The notes beneath the pieces were generated by a model that worked only from the letters and a program-made list of their open reading frames with translations, was not told the origin of the DNA and ran no database searches. A program made the position numbers and the translations under genes. DNA of 64,000 bases from Basipetospora chlamydospora (Eukaryota > Ascomycota > Sordariomycetes > Microascales). The stretch is from NCBI GenBank assembly GCA_001599675.1, contig BCHP01000003.1:1330759-1394758 (forward strand), read 5' to 3'. Shown here piece by piece: positions 56,557 through 64,000 of this stretch. How positions within the stretch are numbered: the stretch's first letter is position 1; each line of letters begins with the position of its first letter.

Positions 56557-57443
56557 ATGAGGTCTCGAACTCTCATTACCGTGCTGTGCGCGCTCGCTAG
56601 CACATCGCCCGCGGTGAGCCTAGCCTGAGTCCCCCCTTTTCCTTCCTGGGGAAGCCGACGAAGCGATGCACTTTTGCGTCTTCATTACTTGCCCAGGCTT
56701 TCCATGCCGCATAGTATGTCTAACTATCTCGTGTAGTTTGGCCAACTTCCTGATGGGTATGTTGAAGTTCCCATGACCTGGGACTTTGCTTTTGAAGCCG
56801 AGACGGTCCCAATGAACGGAACGATCGAGGTAACGCGCTCTCAATCCCCTGTCCTTCCAACTCCTAGGGCGTGAGCAAACAGCCCAGGCTAACCCGGCTT
56901 TTCTACGATAGCATGCCCTCTCCGAGATGAGGGCCATGAAACCGCACCTCGAGGTCCACGAGTTGGTCAGCGCTCTGAACACGGCCCGTCCTAACAGCCC
57001 GGTACGAGATACTCTGCGTTCCGTCGAGTCTCCTCCCGTCTTCGAAGAAGAGACCTATAGGATTCCAAATACTTAACTGACCCTCTCTTCTCTGGGAAAT
57101 TTCACAGCCACCCGCGTCATCCAAGACCCTCATCTGCGACAAGGGCGCCAAGTTCTACGCCCGCCCGGACAAACTCGAGGAGGGCATCGACTATCTCTCC
57201 CAGATCCGCGGTGCCTGCCGCATGCCCGCGGGCAAGTCGTGCTCGCGCATAAGCTGCTCGTGGAAGGCGGCTATCTGGCTGTGCAACGACAGCGACGAGG
57301 AGATCAGCCCGGCGTGCTCGTCGCTGTGCGGCTACGTCGCCAAGATTATCGAGAAGTGCCCCAGGAACTATGCTGGGCAGGTTATGGGAATGAACCTTGC
57401 TCCATATGGGTTCCATATTGTCGCTGGAGGCGATTACTGCTAG
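56557..57443 (+). CDS. Small secreted cysteine-rich protein
   Basis: Four exons, 56557-56613, 56737-56829, 56912-57001 and 57108-57443, all in phase 0, give 191 residues. Exon 1 encodes exactly a signal peptide (MRSRTLITVLCALASTSPA), and intron 1 has a CTAAC branch site. The mature protein has a short acidic N-terminal part, then a domain with nine Cys (90, 117, 125, 130, 139, 150, 154, 164, 191) that ends on the last Cys, a layout expected for a disulfide-stabilised extracellular protein. I cannot assign a named domain; it has the size and composition of fungal effector-type secreted proteins. A secreted galactanase lies 470 nt downstream on the same strand. The role is unknown; secretion is well supported, effector status is inference. 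Confidence 0.75.
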
Positions 57444-57916
57444 GGAGATACAGGTGGTATGCAAGACAGAGCTGGGGCCATGAAGAATATGAATTGAATG
57501 AAGGTCATCGCCTCATTCACATCCCCACATTCTTTTCGCGCAATATATTCTGGAATGCGACATCCGTTGCGCCTCGCCTACGACAGCGTGGAGAGATTCC
57601 GAAACTTGAACCTCTAACTGACTCCGGTAATAAATGCTCTGATAGGCTCTTAAGCTGACCCGGATACGGCCAAGCTTCCGACTGAACCGCAGTCTTATAG
57701 ATGGGTCTACGGAGGGGGTTCCCCCGGTTGCTGGATCCGGGACAAGATAGATTGGATTTGCGGGGACAATCTACCTGACGGAATCGTAATGCCGATGTCG
57801 TGTAGGCGACCACAAGCGAGATAAATTCCCTGGTTCTCGCCAGGTCGGTCGTTACCTCGAGTCCCCATGGTGCGCCTGTTCCTCAGAAATCAATCGTGAA
57901 CAGTCCACGCGCAGCC
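57444..57916. other. Intergenic region before the galactanase
   Basis: About 470 nt between two co-oriented secreted-protein genes. It must hold the terminator of one and the promoter of the other. I see no gene. Confidence 0.6.
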
Positions 57917-58960
57917 ATGAAGTTACAAATCCTCTCCCTCCTAGCCGCGACAGCCCACGCCGCCCTCCAACACGTCGGCGTAGACTGGTCCTCCCTCCTC
58001 CACGAGGAGCGCGCCGGCATCTCCTACACCTTCAACGGCGCAGTCCGGCCCCTCGAGGAAATCCTCGTATCCAGCGGCGTCGACACAGTCCGCCAGCGGA
58101 TATGGGTCAACCCTGCGAACGGCGATTACGACCTCGCGTACAACCTCGAGCTGGCCCGGCGAGCCCGCGACGCGGGGTTGGCCGTGTACCTCGACTTTCA
58201 CTACAGCGACAACTGGGCCGATCCGGGGAAGCAGTGGGCCCCGGAGAGCTGGCCCACCGATATCGAGGGTTTGGTGACGAGGCTGTATGACTACACGAAG
58301 GAGGTGTGCGATGCGTTTCAGGAGATTGGCGTGCAGCCGAGCATCATCTCCATCGGCAACGAGATCCGCACGGGACTCCTCTGGCCCCTCGGCCGCACGG
58401 ACAACTTCGCCAACATCGCCCGCCTCCTGAGCGCCGCGTCTCAGGCCGTCAAGGAGTCGAGGCTGAGCCCGCAGCCCAAGATCATGATCCACCTCGACAA
58501 CGGGTGGAATTGGGGCCAGCAGGAGTGGTGGTACTCGAGCGTGCTCGGCGCTGGCCTCAAGCTGGACTCGTTTGACCAGATGGGCGTGTCGTACTACCCC
58601 TTCTACGGCGCCGACGCCACCCTGTCCTCGCTCAGGACCAGCCTCAACAACATGGCGCGGACCTGGGGCAAGGAGATTGTCGTGGCGGAGATCAACTGGC
58701 CACGCTCGTGTCCCAGCCCCGCCCATGCTTTCCCCCAGGACCTGAGGGATATCGGCCTCTCGGTGGAGGGACAGACTGAGTTCACGCGGAGAGTCGCGCA
58801 GGTTCTGGAGGGCATCGAGGGTGGGAAGGGGACTGGGTTGTTTTACTGGGAGCCCGCGTGGTTGAATAACGCGGCGTTGGGGAGTTCATGCGACGCGAAC
58901 ACCTTGTTCGAGTGGCCTGGGACAGCGCTGAAAAGTCTTGAGGTGTTCTCTCAGATCTAG
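57917..58960 (+). CDS. GH53 arabinogalactan endo-beta-1,4-galactanase, secreted
   Basis: Single exon, 347 residues. I start at the ATG at 57917, which gives a clean signal peptide (MKLQILSLLAATAHA) directly before the mature start ALQHVGVDWSS; an ATG seven codons upstream is less suitable. The (beta/alpha)8-barrel family motifs are complete: RQRIWVNP, LDFHYSDNWADPGKQ, SIGNEI with the acid/base Glu at about 149, and VVAEINWP with the nucleophile Glu at about 258. The C-terminal GLFYWEPAW is also typical. The enzyme cleaves beta-1,4-galactan side chains of pectin (type I arabinogalactan) outside the cell, releasing galacto-oligosaccharides. It suggests use of plant cell wall. Length matches fungal GH53 enzymes. 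Confidence 0.95.
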   Translation: MKLQILSLLAATAHAALQHVGVDWSSLLHEERAGISYTFNGAVRPLEEILVSSGVDTVRQRIWVNPANGDYDLAYNLELARRARDAGLAVYLDFHYSDNWADPGKQWAPESWPTDIEGLVTRLYDYTKEVCDAFQEIGVQPSIISIGNEIRTGLLWPLGRTDNFANIARLLSAASQAVKESRLSPQPKIMIHLDNGWNWGQQEWWYSSVLGAGLKLDSFDQMGVSYYPFYGADATLSSLRTSLNNMARTWGKEIVVAEINWPRSCPSPAHAFPQDLRDIGLSVEGQTEFTRRVAQVLEGIEGGKGTGLFYWEPAWLNNAALGSSCDANTLFEWPGTALKSLEVFSQI

Positions 58961-59581
58961 TGGAGCTTACTTCTCCGGTGTGACCATGTGAGCATGACAT
59001 CGTCACCTTGGAAGAGTGAGGGGGGTGCTAGCCACTGGACCCCATGGGTGTAGTACGCTGTCATACAGAGCTAGCACATTCATGAGTAGAGAGGGTACAT
59101 TTTTTTTTCTGCTAAAGAGGTGCTTCGTGTTCTCCCCCCTCGTCAAAATGTTTCCGTTGTGACTAGTTGTCCGATGAGAAATGAAGTAGAAATGCCCTTG
59201 GGTCCCTTGGGAGATCTCGGAAGATCTGGCCGAAAGAAGCAACATGTGAAAACCTCCCGACACCCCTATTTGCCATCCGGCCATCCCTGTCCCTAAACCG
59301 TGGACGTCAAAAAGAAACCAGATTCGGTCGCCTCCATTTCCCCCCCCCTCCGCTCGGTCCTTGTGGCCCTTCCCTAGAGCTCACCAAGTTCAACCACATC
59401 TATCAAAAAGAAGAAGGAAAAGCGAGATTCTTCCAAGTTCCGCCGCAACTCCCTGTTTGGCCAGCCGACCCGAGCACAAAAGAAGACCTCCTCAACGACA
59501 CGAAATACGAGAAGAAGCCGTGTCCACGCGACAAGTCGTCAAAGGGGCCGAAAGGTGTGTTGCTTGCAGAAGAAGAAGGGC
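58961..59581. other. Convergent 3' regions
   Basis: About 620 nt between the end of the galactanase (plus) and the end of the membrane-protein gene (minus). I see no gene. Confidence 0.6.
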
Positions 59582-60428
59582 TCAGATGGTCTTAGGGCTT
59601 TGGACCTCGGCATCAGCCTCGACCCGAGTCTCGACCGACCTGCGGCCCTCGGTGGCCGGGGCGGCGGGGGCGATGGGCTGAGCGTTAATCGTGCCCTTGA
59701 GCTCGATGCTATCGTCAGCGGAGGCGCCGGCGGCCTCGATATCATCCCTGGCGGCCTTCTTCTTGCTCTTGTCGACCTTCACCTTGAGTGACATGTACTT
59801 CTTGGCCTTGCCGAGGGGGAGGCCGAACCTGGCGCCGAAACGCTTGCGGGTGGTACCGGCGACGATCTGGGAGGCGTTGTGGGGCATGCTCGTGCCAGGA
59901 CAGACGAAGGGCGCGGGGTACTCGGGGTGGACGCCGGAATGCTGGTCGGCGGCCGGGACGACGTTGTCAGGGTAAGGACCATCGTGGCGGTGAATCCCAG
60001 CCTCAACGTCGTTCAGTGACATGTCTTCTCCATGAATGAAGAGCTCTTCAGTATTCCGGATGCGGCGGGCCCTCACACAGGGACCGAAGAGAAGGTAAGC
60101 GGTGCCAAGGAGGAGAGCGGTGCCCGCGAGGGAAATGATGATGGGGCCGAGGGGGTGGGTGTGGCCATCATCGTCTTTGATATAGAGGGTGGCGATGATG
60201 CCGGGGGTCAAGCCGGTGACGGCAACGAAAGCCAAGATGGCCAGGCAAATACCTAATAGAGGGCACGAGGTTGAACCGTTAGATTTATGTCTTGGGAGGG
60301 GGGCTTGGCCGGCGGAGATGCTTGGCAACGCGAGAGAAAGGGAATGAAAAAGAAAAGGGAAGGTGAGGAGGGGGAGGGGGAGGGGGGTTCAAATAAGAGG
60401 GCTATTGGTACGTACAGGGATGAATCAT
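59582..60428 (-). CDS. Two-span membrane protein, function unknown
   Basis: Two exons on the minus strand, 60428-60416 (only 13 nt) and 60252-59582, give 227 residues. The intron has a GTACGT donor, a CTAAC branch site and a TTAG acceptor. Joining makes the protein start MIHPCICLAILAFVAV, putting a hydrophobic segment at once after the Met; a start inside the intron region (60328) would give 248 residues. Membrane segments lie at about 5-28 and 41-61, separated by a short acidic loop (KDDDGHTHPLG). The long hydrophilic tail has ARRIRNTEELFIHGED, a Lys-rich block (KVKVDKSKKKAARDD) and Ala/Pro/Glu-rich low complexity. I do not recognise a named domain. It resembles small fungal integral membrane proteins with a cytosolic tail. 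Confidence 0.65.
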
Positions 60429-61635
60429 CTTGATTGCTGGGTTTCTTGATGTCCCTTTAGAACTCTTCAAGATCTGTGTTGATCGATCTCCTAGTTAGCT
60501 CTCTACTCTACTCGAGAACTCGACGGTTCAGGAGTTCCGGCTTCGAAGGGCAACGCAACGATGGTCTTTTCGATGGAGGGAACAGAGACACGAGGAAGGA
60601 GATGCTTACTTGATGAACTTCCTTGACGGAATCGATGAGATTGCTCTTCTTGATGACTGAAGCTTGACGAACTGAAGATGGCAGTACTGAAAACCCCTCC
60701 CCCTTCAGTCAGCAGCTGTCCCAGATACGTCTCCTTCAAGAGCGAGAAAGCCACCGAGATGAATGAAGAAGGATGATGGAAAGACAACTTACCTGTTGAC
60801 TTCCTCGAGATATCGATGCGGGGAATGAAGCGCTCTTGATGGAAAACGAAGATGGGAATCAAGACCTGATGGGAAAGGAGGGGATCTGGTGATGGTGGTG
60901 ATGGTGGTGATGATGTGTGGTGGTTTGGGAGAGGGAAAAGTTTTCAGGAATTTGGGAGGAGAAGGGCATTTAAATATTGCCTGGAGGCTTGCGGGTGAGG
61001 GCACAATCACTCCAGGACGACTAAGCTGTGGTTTTGGTGAAGATGAAGGCATCGCCGAGGTGATGTTTGTGCGTGTAAGTCGGGGAGTGGGGAGGGGAGG
61101 GGAGGTTAAGGGGACACCCGTGTGTGAGGGGTGGCAAGTTTGGTTTGCCAAGAGGGGCACAACCCTTTCAAAAAGTCAGGGAAATGGAGAGAGACTGCTG
61201 CTCAAAGAGGTGATGGTTTGGTTGAGTTGCTTTTAGGGGCTCCAGCATGGATGGTGGAGGTATGCTAGTCCTTTGGCAGTTCACATCTTTTTGTGATCAG
61301 GGGTTCAGTGGTCAGGGACCCATATTGTGTCTCAAAAGAGAGTGGTGATTCTAATCAGAAAGAGGGTCACTAGGTGCAAGATGTAGTGTGATTGTGGGCC
61401 AAGAGTAGAGGGGGTGTTCCTGGGAATCTGCATCAGCCTGCAGTCATATCTGCATATATCATTTCTTTGAAAAAGGGAAGAAGGGATCTGGGTGGACATG
61501 GACATGGTAATATGGGAGACCTGAAGGACACTTGATACAAGAACGAGGACATGGAGACCCTCTATTGCTATTCTATGGACTACAAATACGTAGATATGGC
61601 AACTCTCGAAGCTCCTCCGTCGTTCTCCCCTCCAC
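60429..61635. other. Leader/promoter region of the membrane-protein gene
   Basis: About 1.2 kb upstream of the membrane-protein gene and downstream of the nucleotidase, both on the minus strand. It includes a GGTGAT trinucleotide-type repeat near 60888-60915. An untranslated first exon is possible. I see no other gene. Confidence 0.45.
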
Positions 61636-63465
61636 TCAAGAAGCCCACAGGACAAGAGCGGCGACGAGGCCAACCGCGGCAGCCCCAACAGATGGGAGAC
61701 GCGCAATGGCAGACCCCTCATCCTCACCGCTGCTACCAGCACCGCCGCCCTCACCGGCCTCACTAACCGTGTCCTCAGTCACAGCGATGCGCCCTTCAAT
61801 CTCGGCCTTGATGGGAGAATTCTCCTCAATGTACTGCACGAGAACCTCATCCTGCAGCTCAAGGGCGACCACGTCCTCCTGGACCTCAAAGATGTTATCG
61901 CCGCCCCCGGCGAGGAAATCCAGCGTCAAAATCCTGTACTGCCTATCCGTGTCAAGCGGCTCCCCGCCAACACTGGCGCGGATGAGCTTCGTCCCGTTGA
62001 CGTTGTCCGGGTTGTACTCCACCTTGACCGTCTTGCTGACCTGGAACCACGTGGTGATGGGCTTCTTGTTGAACTGGTTGAACCGGGACACGCACCCCTC
62101 GAGGACCCTCCAGAGGTCCTCGCCGCTGTACGTCACCTCGACGACGGAGTTGCCAAAGGGGAAGGCTGTGAGGACCTCGCCGCGCGTAATCTCACCCTCG
62201 TCGATGGTAGCGCGGATGCCGCCGGCGTTGATGAGGGCGAAGTCGGGCTTCTCGTCCTCTGGGGCGGTCTTGAGGCGGTGCTCGACCATGGCGTCGGCCA
62301 TGACGTTGCCGAGGAGGCACTCCTCCCTCTGGCACCGCGACTGGTCCAGCGCGACGCTCGTCTCGCCCACGACCTCGGCGGCGAACTCCTCAAAGGGGCC
62401 GCGCCACTCCTCGATCTGCGCCTGCAGGTCCTCGTCCACGGCGGTTGTGTTGTCGAGGTGGATGGGCCCACCCCTGTACTCTAGGATCTTGCCCTCGTCG
62501 TCGAAGGCCACGTTGATGTAACCAAGGTACTCGCCCCACCGGTAGGCCGTGACGATGAAGACTTCGTCGCCGTCCTTGTTCTTGACGATGGTGGGGTAGG
62601 GCCCAGCCGCTTTGTCCATATCACCGAGAAGGGTGTGGCTGTGGCCGCCCATGATGAGGCTAAGGCCCGTTGTCTCTTCAGCTAGGCGCTGGTCCTCGTC
62701 GTATCCGATGTGGGTGAGGGCCACGATGCGCGTGATGTTAGTCGTCTCCTTGATCTGGTCGATGGTCCGCTGCACACTCTCCACGATGTCCAGGAACTTG
62801 GTCCCGTCGCCCACGGAGGAGATGCTCGCGGTGGTGGGCGTCGTGCATCCGATGACGGCGACCTGCTGCTCCTCGAAAACCACAAACGGCTTTATCGTCT
62901 TGTTCAGGCCCTCGTACTCGGACACCACGTTGGCCGAGATGACGGGAAAGGTAAGGTTGGTCAAGAACTCGCCCAGCGCCTCGTCGCCGCCATCCCACTC
63001 GTGGTTCCCTAGGGTCATAGCATCGAAGCCTAGCTGGTTGATCGTCTCGGCGATCTTTTCCCCGCCGTAGAAGGTGTAGAAGAGGGTGCCCTGGAACTCG
63101 TCACCGGCGTTGAACCAGAGGGAGTCGGGGTTCTGCGGGCGCAGCTCGTCGATCTTGTGCTTGATGCGGGCGTAGCCTCCGTAGCAGCCGCGAGACGGGT
63201 CGGTACAGTCCATGCCGGAGGAGGAAAATTGGTCGAGGTGGGCGTGGACATCGTTGACGTGGAAGAAGGCTGGCAGAGGTTTAGTACTCGCGCTAGGAGT
63301 TCAGGTAGGTTGGGAGTCTTTAAGGGGGGAGAGGGAACAGGTCGTACACATGTTGTAGCTACCATTGTCGTCGATGGCGCGCTTGCGCAGCCTGGAGCTG
63401 TAGAGCACATCGTCTGCAGCAGCCAGCGCGGCCAGAAAGAGCCCGGTGAGGAGAGGACCGCGCAT
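61636..63465 (-). CDS. Secreted 5'-nucleotidase/metallophosphatase, likely GPI-anchored
   Basis: Two exons on the minus strand, 63465-63363 and 63269-61636, give 578 residues. Signal peptide MRGPLLTGLFLAALAAA. The N-terminal metallophosphatase domain has the metal-binding blocks FHVNDVHAHLD (about 37-47), AGDEFQG (Asp91), LGNHEWDGG (121-129), ALTHIGYDED and GGHSHTLLG. The C-terminal 5'-nucleotidase domain follows, with NVMADAMVEH, ALINAGGIRA, FPFGNSVVEVTYSG and TLDFLAGGGDN, which stacks the nucleotide base. The protein ends with a Ser/Gly-rich linker and a hydrophobic tail (AAAVGLVAALVLWAS) suited to GPI attachment. It should hydrolyse extracellular nucleoside monophosphates or related nucleotides for phosphate and purine salvage at the cell surface. 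Activity and anchor type are inferred from the family. Confidence 0.92.
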
Positions 63466-64000
63466 TTTCGTGTAGCTCAACGTTTGGGTTGGTCTTGAGA
63501 GTCAAATAAAGACGAAATTGAAAGAGCTGGAAGGGTTGGACGTCGCGAAAACGAGGGAAAGCGGTCAAGCAGAGGCAGGTAGCCGATTGTAATTTCCCAT
63601 GGCAGGTTCTGGATCCGCCCTTGACTTGAACTTGAGATGAAGTGTCGCGTTGGCAAAAGCAAGATGGAGGTGGGAGGTGGGAGCTGTCACGTCTTAGTAC
63701 TCGGCAGGATGCCGGAGAAAAGGCTGATCGCAGGTCGCCTTGGCTGGAGCGCAGGATCCATCACCATGGCCACTACCGCTACCACGCGAGCCAGACTCTG
63801 GGTGTCGGTTTGGCGGCACTGCACGTATTACATGATGCCGCAAGCCACCTTTAGGGTGGTGCAGGTGTCAGTCAGATTAATCGTTGATGGGACTTTTGTC
63901 GTGGAGGGGTTGAGAATTCGAGTCCCCAAAATTGATACAACGCTGTCATCCATCAAGAGCCGCCCTCGTGGGAAGACTGACGTATCACGATCGTGCAGTC
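63466..64000. other. Promoter side of the nucleotidase, right edge
   Basis: About 535 nt upstream of the nucleotidase start. I see no gene in it. Confidence 0.6.

Noticed and set aside
1..64000. CRISPR arrays, operons and bacterial ribosome-binding sites
   Set aside because: The sequence is eukaryotic with spliceosomal introns; no regularly spaced repeats were seen.

Overview
The window looks like nuclear DNA of a filamentous ascomycete (Pezizomycotina, probably a Sordariomycete). Most multi-exon genes have short introns (about 58-190 nt) with fungal GTRNGY donors, and several show CTAAC/CTGAC-type branch sites. Gene families include a Zn2Cys6 regulator, an ascomycete-type multicopper oxidase, Sec72, a Ure2p-like GST and a GH53 galactanase. 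I cannot name the species. I rebuilt exon structures by hand from splice sites, reading phase and expected protein motifs, and give them in each entry.

Layout. 1-17.4 kb is gene-poor. It holds a membrane-anchored kinase-like protein (minus) and a six-exon secreted multicopper oxidase (minus), separated by several kilobases without credible genes, part of which looks like mutated repeat DNA. 17.5-28.5 kb carries a five-exon TauD/TfdA dioxygenase with one GC-AG intron (minus), a six-exon Zn2Cys6 transcription factor (plus), an 83-nt poly-T tract and the AP-2 clathrin adaptor mu subunit (plus). 31.7-39.3 kb holds the most distinctive feature: three co-oriented, diverged genes for small intracellular cysteine-rich proteins. 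They share a C-x4/5-C-x8-W-x-CC-x-C core and a terminal C-x-H-x2-C-x2-C motif, and the third has gained a spliced C-terminal extension. 42.3-55.4 kb is mostly housekeeping: a small basic coiled-coil protein, Sec72, a seven-exon GST, an NmrA/SDR-like NAD(P)-binding protein, an HPP-family membrane protein and an orphan nuclear-looking protein. 56.5-63.5 kb is enriched in secreted or surface proteins: a four-exon cysteine-rich secreted protein, a GH53 galactanase, a two-span membrane protein and a GPI-anchored-looking 5'-nucleotidase.

How the genes relate. I see no biosynthetic gene cluster. The adjacent secreted cysteine-rich protein and galactanase suggest an outward-facing, plant- or polymer-directed patch. 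The three cysteine-rich paralogues are best read as a local duplication cluster of an unnamed putative zinc-binding family.

Dispersed signals include at least ten exact copies of the 9-mer TACTCCGTA/TACGGAGTA, all outside the annotated genes, very long homopolymers (83 T, 53 G), and two ambiguous bases beside a 16-G run that probably mark an assembly weakness.
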